Positions 1 to 9,259 of a DNA stretch of 64,000 nt are shown one piece after another. Below the pieces are notes generated by a model that was not told the DNA's origin, did not search any database, and saw only the letters and a program-made list of their open reading frames with translations. The translations under genes were made by a program, and so were the position numbers. How positions within the stretch are numbered: position 1 is the stretch's first letter; each line of letters opens with the position of its first letter. The stretch spans positions 1,178,001-1,242,000 of the forward strand of contig JACAAK010000014.1 of assembly GCA_025093985.1 (NCBI GenBank), read 5' to 3'. Source of the stretch: Calvatia gigantea (lineage: Eukaryota; Basidiomycota; Agaricomycetes; Agaricales; Lycoperdaceae).

Positions 1-466
1 CCATCCAATTGATTTTAGTCTCATCTATCCAAACTACCTGCTTCCAGTCCTCCACAGTCCAGTTTGCATATGTTTTTGCAAACACCAGCCTCTTCTGCTT
101 GTGAACCCTAGTGAGTAAAGGCCGTTTTCTCTTCACTACAGCCTTCATCCCTGCCCTTTTGAGTGTCCTTTGAATTGTTTTGGATGAAACAGGTTGGTTG
201 GTAACATTTTGGAGGGCCTTTGTGACCTGAGAGGCATTATTGGCCTTGCAAGAGGTGAGAAGTTGAATGGCATATTTGGTATCAGAGGGGGAAAGCTTGC
301 TTGGATGGCCACCAGTGGATTTGGAAATTGTTGGCCTATGTTTAGAGCGAACTCTAGAGATAGTACTGAGGGAATAACCAGTAGTGGAAGCAATTTGGGT
401 AGCAGTATGTCCTTTGTCAAGGAGAAAGAGGATATGATCAATCTGAGAAGAAGAGAGAGGTTTCAT
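1..466 (-). CDS. Tc1/mariner-like transposase, N-terminal part (cut by window edge)
   Basis: The minus strand is open from an ATG at 466 to the window edge, 155 codons. The product starts MKPLSSSQIDHILFLLDKG and contains TQIASTTGYSLSTISRVRS, a helix-turn-helix of the Tc1/mariner DNA-binding type. A basic linker follows, then WTVEDWKQVVWIDETKINW, which matches the first catalytic Asp block (WxDE) of the DDE transposase domain. The other two catalytic acids lie outside the window, so I cannot say whether the enzyme is complete. There is no intron and no stop in the visible part, so it could be a recently active copy. The element's right terminus is at about 817. The protein would cut and paste the element at TA dinucleotides. 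Family assignment is secure; activity is unknown. Confidence 0.88.
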   Translation of the reverse strand, partial: MKPLSSSQIDHILFLLDKGHTATQIASTTGYSLSTISRVRSKHRPTISKSTGGHPSKLSPSDTKYAIQLLTSCKANNASQVTKALQNVTNQPVSSKTIQRTLKRAGMKAVVKRKRPLLTRVHKQKRLVFAKTYANWTVEDWKQVVWIDETKINWM

Positions 467-817
467 GTCAACAGAAGATAAGTTATTGGGTTACTTTGGC
501 CTGGAGAAGTAAGCTTTCATCTTTATACACAATCTACTCTCATCATATGATTTTATTTGAATTTGTTTGAGAGCAGTAAACAGAGTTATGTGCCTGGAGA
601 AGATGAGGGACAAAACCCTTCCAATGCACTCATAATATTCAATAATTCATATCTCCATAGAAACAAAGTATAATATTAAATGCTTAAACATATTTGTAGA
701 TAAGAAGCATGACTACCTTCATTTAAAATTTGAAATGAATTGGCTTAGTGGTTGCTGAGTTATTTGAGATTTCATGAAAAAGTCAAAATCATTGGAAGGG
801 TTTTGTCCCTTACTGTA
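467..817. mobile_element. Terminal region of the Tc1/mariner element with inverted repeat
   Basis: Noncoding end of the element upstream of the transposase ATG. Read inward from 817 on the minus strand the end is TACAGTAAGGGACAAAACCC, which resembles a Tc1-type terminal repeat next to a TA. A 21-base block at 606-626 is repeated exactly and inverted at 790-810, so the outer 200 bases can fold back on themselves. The matching far terminus is outside the window. The target-site TA is inferred from the family; only one flank is visible. Confidence 0.75.
606..810. repeat. 21-bp perfect inverted repeat (606-626 / 790-810)
   Basis: AGGGACAAAACCCTTCCAATG at 606-626 (21 bases) is the exact reverse complement of 790-810. 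The outer copy is part of the transposon terminus; the inner one is a subterminal copy facing the other way. Either it is the transposase-binding site duplicated in the terminus, or it is the remains of a nested or foldback end. Confidence 0.85.
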
Positions 818-818
818 T

Positions 819-1060
819 ATGCTATAGGCATAGTTGTCATTCTGTCGGAAAAGGAGGAGGATGAGTAACTGAATCCAATGGTTCAAAGTTTCAGACAAAG
901 ATATTATGACGTCGATTTTAATGCACGTGGAGTGCACTGGGACATGTCTCCGGTTTTCGGCCTCAGTTTGCTCCAGAGCCAAGTGCGTCCTGCAGGCGCA
1001 AACACCGACGGTATTGCAGGAGATTACTTTGAGGTTGTTTACCAACGCGGCGGGTGGAGA
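819..1060 (-). pseudogene. Fragment of a FunK1 gene 5' region next to the transposon
   Basis: The sequence right of the transposon end aligns by eye with 9050-9170, the 5' part of the FunK1 gene at 7.2-9.1 kb. Both contain a stretch like TTGTCATTCNGTCNGAAAAG followed by ACTGAATCCNATG, and both then share GGAGTGCACTG. Translated on the minus strand, both give an H-x-IQ-x-x-ILLLF-x-x-ND-x-x-Y pattern. No kinase domain follows toward lower coordinates because the transposon begins there. This is a remnant, not a gene. Confidence 0.55.
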
Positions 1061-1352
1061 TAAATCATAGAGAGAAATCATTTTCTGCTAAATGAGGCAA
1101 ATGTCAGGATGTTGTGAAATCGCCTTTAACAAAATCGACCAAAGATACATACTATGTACCAGACATTGGCGTACAAATAGATCTACATATCTCAGATCCA
1201 TCCCTCACAGTATCATACGGATACAGTTAATGCTTAAAAAACCCGTTATACGGATTAAAATCCCCCCTGGGTATCACTGGTCAGCGATTATCCTTTATCT
1301 GATTTCTTTTCCTCTGCGGTCTTGATCCTAATCCTCCTGTTCCTTTTGGTGC

Positions 1353-3201
1353 TCACTTGTCTTGGCTATCGTGTCGAAGAAGTCCGCGCTCCATCGACTC
1401 GTCGTCGATATTTCTCAGCGTAATGGTATTCTTATCGCCCTTGTCTGTACTCGAGCTTGATTCTTTGGTAAGCTGTACGGCCATAACATGAGCATCTCGG
1501 ACTTGGTCAACTCGAATCCGGGTAATAATACTCACCGCAACGTAAAGTGCACATGAGATGATGGTGAGCGTCCCAATCACAGAAAGGACAGATGGGATTG
1601 CTTGGAAGAATATACGCTCGAGGATCATAGCAAACACGATCTAATTGAGCAGTTTCAGACACCGACCTTGGATAAAGGGAACGGGAATACCTGAGTATAA
1701 ATAGCCATAGATCCCCTACTTGCGGTTTCGCGAGCGAGGCCCATCGTTAGTAGAACCTACACTCGCACAGGTCAGTCATGCAGCTGCAAATACTCGGAAG
1801 TTTCTCTTCCCTACCTGCGCACAGAATCCGAAAATTCCGAATCATGACTAGCATAGCAAGCCATTCCAACCGAGTTGGGACAATGAACTCGGTTTTAGTC
1901 ACAACCATCCTGGGCTCACAATTAGGATATTGAAAATTTCCCTAAAGAGTAGAGGTACGGTTCCTTACCCAACGGTAGCAACGAAGACGCTTTGAAGAGA
2001 GAACGAAACAAGGGAATGTAAAGGGTGTGCACGTTTACCAATCGCTCGCAAAGTAGTATCTGGGATTATGTTTTTTCAGTTAAGATTCCATTAATTAGGC
2101 GAGGAATAGGCCTACAGGCTCCTGTAGATCCTAAAACACCAAGCAATCCCACCCTGGAATTTGGTCAACATGTTGCAGGATTCAAGGTCACGGCAAACGA
2201 CATACCCGACGGCAATCATTCTCTGTTCCGGCGTGACTTCTCGGGCTGGGAAGGTCAGGCGGTGCGTCTCCCGCGGGTGGGGCTTCGGAGCCACGGTTGC
2301 CGCCGGAGCCAAAAATAAATGGAGGTCTAGCGATGAGGATTACACCCACAAGGCTCAGAACTGAGGCCGAAGTTAGCGGAATGTCTACATGTCTAATTTC
2401 CGCGGATACGCACGCCCAGCAAATATTTCCTTTCTAGAGAACTTCTCGCTTAAGAAAATTGCACCGGAAAAAGCCGTGCAAAGAGGCGCAAGGAAAGTGA
2501 GGACTGTTGCATCAGACAGTGAGAGGAATTGCAGTGAGAAATATATGCCGAACAATCCGAAGAATCTGGGGACATATGAGCATTTCAGCAGGTCAGGTTA
2601 TATTGGGAGAACTGGATGTGCGTACCCAAAGAATCCACGACCGAGAAGTAGTAACCGAACACCCTTAGGACCAGTGAAAGGATTGGGTACCCCAGTTGAT
2701 AACCTACATAGATTCATGGTTATCAGCATACCGACGGACGAACGTAGGTGACAGCCTACATGTATGTAATTGAGCATATGTACGTGATAGTCTGAGACGC
2801 GATATGAGTGAGTTCCGTCCGTAACACGAGCATCGAGTAGACAATTGATGTACCATTCGCACCACAATGAGCTTGAGCAAAAATTTATCAGCGAAAGCAC
2901 GGAGAATTGGTGGGGCACCTCAACATACTTCTAATGCTGAGACCGGCGGGTCAATGCTGTTTAATTTCTTCACTGCTACGTTCATGAGGGAAAAAAACAG
3001 CTGGGAAGCCACTACAAGCAAAAGCCCAACATTGCGAGCGTAGAGATCTCTCATCGCCTCTGCCGCATGGTGAAGCCTTGCCCGTCTCTCCAGGAATCGA
3101 CTCGACTTGTCCGAGGTCTGTGTTACTGATCCATTCTGTCGTAATTGTGCGAGATCTGCGTAGTCAGGACTTAGAGCAGTATAGGCATGAGTCGAGGACA
3201 T
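1353..3201 (-). pseudogene. EamA/DMT (SLC35G-like) transporter, tandem copy 1, frameshifted
   Basis: Drug/metabolite transporter superfamily membrane protein with about ten expected helices; substrate unknown. Start ATG at 3201 (MSSTHAYTALSPDYADLAQ), then NVGLLLVVASQLFFSLMNVA, LIVVRM, TITYICSITYM, GVPNPFTGPKGVRLLLLGRG, SLSDATVLTFLAPLCT, GVILIARPPFIFG, TTLRAIGKRAHPLHSLVSFS, TKTEFIVPTRLEWLA, LARETASRGSMAIYTQ and a tail ending RGLLRHDSQDK. These blocks sit on about ten short exons with good splice sites; the TITYICSITYM exon is only about 32 bases. Compared with copy 2, one extra base near 2246 shifts the frame before the VTPEQRMIAVG block. Another near 1839 (ATTCCGAATC versus ATTCCAATC) breaks the IGIFGFCAQ block. 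A further indel ends the reading at 1353, where copy 2 runs on. Unless these are sequence errors this copy is dead. Confidence 0.8.
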
Positions 3202-4112
3202 GGGTAGTGTGGGGTTACACACGAGCAAAAGGCTCGCTCTGACATCTGGCAACTTAGTAGCTGCGAGGATCCCTTGCCGTAATCACCGGCAGACTTGACA
3301 GCCTTGACTCCTCCTCGGCAACTTTTCCGATCACATGACTTAGTGTCACCCCGTCCCTTAGTTCTCGGGTTCTCATTCTGGAACGTTGGAACCCTGGGCA
3401 ATGGAAGGTACATAAGAAGGTCCCCTTGAAGCTCTAGATGGACCTCATTTCTTACGAAATCATTTCTTACGAAATGTTTCAAACCCATCAACCAGGCATT
3501 GGAAATATGAAGCACTAAGCATAGGCGTTAAAAGCTCAAAGCAATGTGAACATTCGGTCAAACTTGAGGTACACTGGCAGTGCCGCATAAGCGCTAAGCC
3601 CTGACTGCCGACATCATGCATCAGATCAGGAAACTATATCATAAAAAATATATGCCAAGCCCGATACCGACAATCAAAGCCATGTACCAGTGCAGGTGCA
3701 CCCCGTCAGCCCATGAAAGGAAGCCGGGTACATTGCCTCAATACATCAGCAAACCCCTCAGATACGTGCGGGCCAAAATTCAACAAAGATCGGGTTTAAA
3801 TTTAAACAATGAACATAATGAGCAGATCCTACCAACCTTGCGAGAATACATGACATGTGGTCTCTCGCTCATATTGTCCTGCAATTCAACCGCAAATCAG
3901 GAGCATTTTGACAACAACTGGAAACCGCATAGTGCCGGACGACGAATTGAATCTGGACTAGGAAACCACGCCGATGAATTCCCCGTCTGGAAAGTCGCAG
4001 CCACCAGCTTGAGTGGCTATGTGCAACTGGGCGCCGTTCGCTAAACCCCAAACACATTTGCCACTGCGCCTCGCACACCACTTTGGAATTTAGTCCGTTT
4101 CTGATACCAGGC
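3202..4112. other. Upstream part of duplication unit 1, no secure gene
   Basis: About 900 bases matching 6330-7023 in unit 2. Minus-strand reading gives a hydrophobic stretch (HWYMALIVGIGLGIYF) that is partly preserved in unit 2, so an older membrane-protein fragment may have been here. Neither copy has a continuous frame and I recognise no family. A perfect 15-base tandem duplication lies at 3446-3475. Confidence 0.5.
3446..3475. repeat. 15-bp perfect tandem duplication
   Basis: CATTTCTTACGAAAT occurs twice in a row (3446-3460, 3461-3475). The matching place in the other unit, near 6583, has a single diverged copy, so this arose after the large duplication. Confidence 0.85.
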
Positions 4113-4372
4113 GACTAGCGAGGCCTGGTCCAGGCCTCGCTACATAGCCTCACTCCACCACCAATGTGACAAGTTAGGTCACGGATACGCCACACTTGAT
4201 AGATGATATATTAATATCCCAAAGATTTGCGAGCTATCAGGGATATCTGGAGACATAACTACACGGTGTACCAGGTCTGCTGCCGTCACTCGTTCGGCAG
4301 ACTACCAATCCATCTTACAGCACCGTACAGATACAATTTAGTGCTAACCCGAAAAAAATCCCGTTATATGAA

Positions 4373-6328
4373 TTAAAATGGCCCCCGGGTATCACTGGTT
4401 ATCTTTTGCCGGTCCAATGTTGGACGGTCTCCTCTGATTTCTTTTCCTCTGCGATCCTGATCCTGATCCTCCTGTTCCTTTTGCTGCTCACTATCTTGGC
4501 TGTCACGTCCCAGAAGTCCGCGCTCCATCGAGTCGTCGTCGATATTTCTCAGCGTAATGGCATTCTTATCGCCGCTGTCGGTACTCGAACTTGATTCTTT
4601 GGTAAGCTGCAGGACCGTGGCGTGAGCACCTCAAATCTGGTCAGCTCAAATTTATCGGCACTCACCGCAACATATAGTGCACATGAAATGATAATGAGCG
4701 TCCCAATCAAGGAGAGGGTAGAGGGGATTGCCCGGAAGAATATACGCTCGAGGATCATGGCAAACACGATCTAGTTAAGTCGCTTCAGACACCGATGTCG
4801 GAAACAGTAAACAAGAATACCTGAGTGTAGATAGCCATAGATCCCCGACTCGCAGTTTCGCGAGCGAGGCCCATCGTTAGTAGAACCTGTGCTCACACCT
4901 ATCAGTTATACTACCCCAAGTGTTCGGAAGTTTCCCTTCCTACCTGCGCACAGAATCCGAAGATTCCAATCATAGCCAACATAGCAAGCCATTCCAACCG
5001 AGTTGGGACAATGAACTCATTTTTAGTCACAAACATCCTGGGACACACGATTAAAACATTGGTATTTCTCCTGGGACATAGAGTTACGGTCTCTTACCCA
5101 ATGGCAGCAACAATGACGCTTTTGAGAGAGAATGAAACAAGTGAATGCAAAGGATGTGCACGTTTGCCAACAGCTCGCATAGTAGTGTCTGTGTTTTTTT
5201 TTAGAAAACGAGCCATTAATTGGCCGAGAAGTAGACCTACAGGCTCCCGTAGCTCCTAACACACCAAGTAGTCCCACCCTGGAATTGGTCAAGACATTGC
5301 GGGTTTCAAGGTTATGACAAGCGGCATACCCGACGGCAATCGTTCTCTGCTCTGGCGTAACTTCTCGGGTAGGAAGGCCAGGTGGTGCGCCTCCTGCGGA
5401 TGGGACTTCATGGTCACCGTCGCCGCCGGAACCAAAAATAAAGGGGGGCCTAGCGATGAGTACGACACCAACGAGGCACAAAACTGAAACTGAAATTAGC
5501 GGAATGTCTACATGTCTGGATTTCGCGGATACGCACGCCCAGCAAATATTTCCCTCCGAGAGAACTTTTCCCCCAAGAACAATGCACCGGAAAAAGTCGT
5601 GCAAAGAGGCTGCAAGGAAAGTGATGACAGTCGCGTCAGACAGTGAGAGGAACTGCAGAGAGTAATATACGCCGAACAATCCGAAAAATCTGGGGACGTA
5701 TGAACATTTCAGCACATCTGATTATGTTGGGAGGACTTGATGCGCACCCAAAGAATCCACGACCGAGAAGTAGTAATCGAACACCCTTAGGACCGGTGTA
5801 AGGATCGGGCACTCCAACTGATAACCTACATAGATTCATGGTTATCAGCATACCAACGGACGAACGGACTGTATGTGACAGGCTACATGTATGTAATTGA
5901 ACATATGTATGTGATAGTCTGAGACGCGGTGAGGGTGAGTTCCGTCCATAATACAGGCGTCAAGTGGATAGTCGACATACCATTCGCACCACAATGAGCT
6001 TGAGCCAAAACTTATCAGCAAAAGCACAAGGAATTGATGGGGAACCTCAACATACTTCTAGCGCTGAAACTGGTGGGTCGATATTGTTTAGCTTCTTCAC
6101 TGCTACGTTCATGAGGGAGAAAAACAGTTGGGAGGCCGCTACGAGCAAAAGCCCAACATTTCGAGCGTAGAGCTCCCTCATCGCCTCTGCCGCGCGGTGG
6201 AGCCTTGCCCATCTCTCCAGGAATCGACTTGACTCGTCCGAGGTCTGTGCCACTAGTCCATTCTGCTGTGGTTGTGCGAGATCTGCGTGATCAGGTCTCA
6301 GAGCAGTATAAGCATGAGTAGAGGGCAT
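4373..6328 (-). pseudogene. EamA/DMT (SLC35G-like) transporter, tandem copy 2, one frameshift
   Basis: Paralogue of the copy at 1353-3201 with the same exon plan. Start ATG at 6328 (MPSTHAYTALRPDHADLAQ). Conserved blocks are NVGLLLVAASQLFFSLMNVA, GVPDPYTGPKGVRLLLLGRG, FFGLFGVYYSLQFLSLSDAT, GVVLIARPPFIFGSGGDGD, REVTPEQRTIAVG, TTMRAVGKRAHPLHSLVSFS and the final membrane exon FAMILERIFFRAIPSTLSLI. Here the C-terminal tail stays open past the stop used by copy 1 and ends at a TAA at 4373-4375. One extra base at 5611 (AGGCTGCAAGG versus AGGCGCAAGG in copy 1) shifts the frame in the exon that should read TFLAPLCTTF. The places where copy 1 is broken are intact here. One corrected base would give a full-length protein, so a sequence error must be excluded before calling it dead. 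Confidence 0.8.
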
Positions 6329-7023
6329 GAGTAATGTGGGGGGAACACACAAGAGCAAGAAGCTCTGGCATCTCGGTAACTTAGCTGCGAAAGCCTGCGA
6401 TGATATCTTGCCGTGAACTTGACAGCCTTGGTTAAAGTTGACCCATCCCGGCAACTGTTCCGTTCATACGGCCCGTGCCACCCGGTCACCCAGTTCTCGC
6501 CACCGCCGCTCGGGTTCTCATTCTGGAACTCTGAGTAGTAGAAGGGTACAAAATGAAGGTCTTTTGAGCTTTACACGGACCTTATTTGTCACGAAATGTT
6601 TGAAATCCATCAGGCATTTGACATATGAAGCAGTAAGTATGGGTGGTAGAAGCGCAGGCCAATGCGAACATCCAGTCAACATGGGACCTAGTGCATAAGC
6701 GCTTTGCTCTGATGCCGACCTCGTGTATCTGATCAGGAAACCATATGCCAAGCCTGATATCGACAAACAGAGCCATGTACCAGTGCAGACGCACTTTGCC
6801 AGCTCATGAAAGGAAGCCGGGCACTTTACCTCAATGCATCAGCAGACCCCTCAGATACGTGCAGATTGTGAAATCCAACAAAGATCGGGTTTGAATTTGA
6901 ACGAGGAACAGAATGAGCAGACCCACCAGCCATTCGCGTGGTCCCTCGCTCATTCGAGGCGACTATTGATTACCGGTGGGCCTTGCGCACCACTTTGGAA
7001 TTTGGTCCGTTTCTGATACCAGG
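6329..7023. other. Upstream part of duplication unit 2, no secure gene
   Basis: Matches 3202-4112 with smaller gaps. It probably holds the transporter promoter just right of 6328. Minus-strand reading again gives a hydrophobic peptide (HWYMALFVDIRLGIWF) without a sustained frame. I see no recognisable gene. Confidence 0.45.
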
Positions 7024-7193
7024 CTTCGCCATCCTCACTAGTCTCTATAGGAGTCTGCGACTGTCATGCGACCGCTGATTGGACAATCCGGTGCATTAGA
7101 CTCAAATAGCTCCACAACTTCCCAAAGTCGGCGCCTGTTATCGCGCTCCGGCGACCAGTAGGTGTCGGGGTAACAAAGGGCTTCACGAAACCT

Positions 7194-9130
7194 TTAGAAA
7201 ATTCTGTCATGGTCGGGAACCTCAGGCGATAGGAGACTGGGGTCCTTATCCTGGGCAAGCTTGGCCTCCCACAAATCGGGATTACGCATCATCTCGCAGA
7301 AATCATGGATGAGGCTTGAAAATGCGAGTTCCCCACAAATCTAATAAAAAGTTTACCAATAAGATTTGCAGCCTTGTGACGTCCACCGCGCTTGCTTAGT
7401 GTATTATATTCCGTCAGGCAACAGGCAGCCCCGGGCAGATCGTCATATTCATGGTTGAGGTAGTTGAGCGCGTTCTCAATTGCAACCCAGAATACAGGCT
7501 GGAGGTCGTCAAGGGGTGAATGACGCTTCCCCGAGAACCCCGAAAGAGCAGCAGACATATAAGCCCATGTGTCCTACATAGACATGAGAAGAACTTTGCG
7601 AGAAAGACAGAGACTCACTGTGCAGTCATAGGCCCTGGGTTCCTTCCCCTCCGATGGGACCTTTTTTGCAAACTCCCAGTCTATCAGGACCCCCCTGCCG
7701 CCTGGAGTGATCATGATATTTGTAGAGCTTACGCCGCGATGGAGATAGCGGCATCGGACCCAAGCAGCTTGGAGAGCTACAGTCAAATTGCAAGTCAGGA
7801 ACAGAAGCATGTACCTCAAAGAATACACACCTTCAATGGCATCTGCAAGAACATGCGTCAACTGCTCTGCATTGTCAAACACCTCAGGTGGCTTTCCAAC
7901 ATCTTCCTCGAGGAAGCGATAGTGTACTCGCGGAGTAAGTTTGGTTTTCGGTCCAAATCTCCACTCGCTGTCGACACATTTGTCGGCTAGAGCGCAATGA
8001 TACTCCCCCCGGATGACCCTCCTGCCAAGATCCTTGGGATGTGAGGAATCTGGTTTTCATTCAGTTCGGCAAGAACGTCCCGTTCCGCAACCATTCCCGG
8101 CAAGTCTACCCTCCAACCATCCTTCATGAATGGATATTGGCCTGAGCTTTGGTCATGGACCCTGACAACACGGCGTCCTCAGGCCCATGAGTGATCTTTC
8201 TGAGGCAGATCCCCCTGTAAGGTGACCTTGGTGTGTTCCGATAGAGGGCCGTTGGTAGGAACCTGGATGTCACTGAGGTCGCGGTCGATGGTCATGTCAA
8301 TTCCCTTTTAGCTGGGTGTCATGTTGTCGAAGGAATGGAGAAACTCGGTGAGATATGTTGGATGGATACGATAGTCAAAGGCCCCTGAGACAAGGACACC
8401 AGCTCTGGGCAGCACGGAACAAGTGTGCAATATGGCCATCCATGAAGACTAAGAAAGCACATGTCCTGAACGAATGGGAAACATTTCATTCAGGATTGCT
8501 GCAATTTGTCCCTGGATCTCTGTGTGGGCGCTCTCGAATTGGGCATCAGGTCCGTCGGATAGTGGAGGAGAATGGGTTGTGGTTGCCCCGCTCTAGTACA
8601 AAAGGAAGGAGGAGCCCGGAAATGCACGTCGGTGAGGTAACAGTTTTCCCTTCCGGTGCGCCAGAATAAGTTGGGTCCTCGGGTCCGACGCCGGAGGAAG
8701 AGGTAAAGATATCCAGCCTCCACCTTTTGTGGGGAGGGTGCTTGTCGTCTGGGTCATTGTTAGTGTCTACAAGCCGCAAGTTGTTCAAAGTCAAGGATCC
8801 GAGGGCATCGATCTAAAGCACAGTAAGCACACAGCCAAACCCGAACGCGTTTAAGAGTTACCAGTGGACAATACACATTCGTTTCGTTTCGTTCTTGAAT
8901 GTATATCATCATGGGAAGGAGCGCAATGGGGATCTGGGGGTTGAAAATCGCGAATCGGGAAGGGACCAATCCAACGGCCACGCATCTCCCTCGCGAACTG
9001 CCTGTATGACTTTTTCTTAAGCGATAAACACACTGAACCGTGATCTCTTGTGTGGCGTAGGGGTGCTTGTCATTGAGTCCGAAAAGAAGAAGAATGAACG
9101 ACTGAATCCGATGAATTGAGATGTCGTGCC
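7194..9130 (-). pseudogene. FunK1-type protein kinase, decayed copy A
   Basis: FunK1 (fungal-specific kinase, Pkinase_fungal family) gene read from about 9130 down to a TAA at 7194-7196. N-terminal segment includes FAREMRGRWIGPFPIRDF. The middle holds FMKDGWRVDLPGMVAERDVL (ATP-lobe region) and KTKLTPRVHYRFLEED. The catalytic loop is YLHRGVSSTNIMI, with HRG in place of HRD, followed by GVLIDWEFAKK. The C-terminal part has GKRHSPLDDLQPVFWVAIEN and ends NPDLWEAKLAQDKDP..HDRIF. Damage: in-frame stops near 8180 and 8310, a disrupted frame around 8420-8450, and a six-base C run at 8005-8010 where the coding frame jumps by one. Such genes form large, fast-decaying families in agaricomycetes. Family sure; clearly a pseudogene; exact start uncertain. 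Confidence 0.8.
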
Positions 9131-9259
9131 CAATTTTGACGGAGTGCACTGACAAAACGGCCAGTGGGAAAATTTGATCCGATGATGCGCCACAAAAAGC
9201 CGCATGTCACGTGGGCGAAATTGCATTGTCCCAGATGCAGTGGAGTCTGGACGCAACTA

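Larger units (their letters stand above)
1208..7023. repeat. Direct tandem duplication, units about 1208-4112 and 4318-7023
   Basis: Two units in direct orientation align along nearly their whole length. The left ends match (CCCGTTATACGGATTAAAAT near 1243 versus CCCGTTATATGAATTAAAAT near 4361), as do the right ends (TTTGGAATTTAGTCCGTTTC near 4082 versus TTTGGAATTTGGTCCGTTTC near 6992). Each carries one EamA-type transporter copy in its left two thirds and about 700 bases of upstream sequence. They differ by many substitutions and small indels, so the duplication is not recent. Left unit about 2.9 kb, right unit about 2.7 kb. Confidence 0.85.

Noticed and set aside
145..481. Overlapping open frames inside the transposase
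   Set aside because: They are other-frame shadows; the continuous minus-strand frame from 466 carries the transposase motifs.
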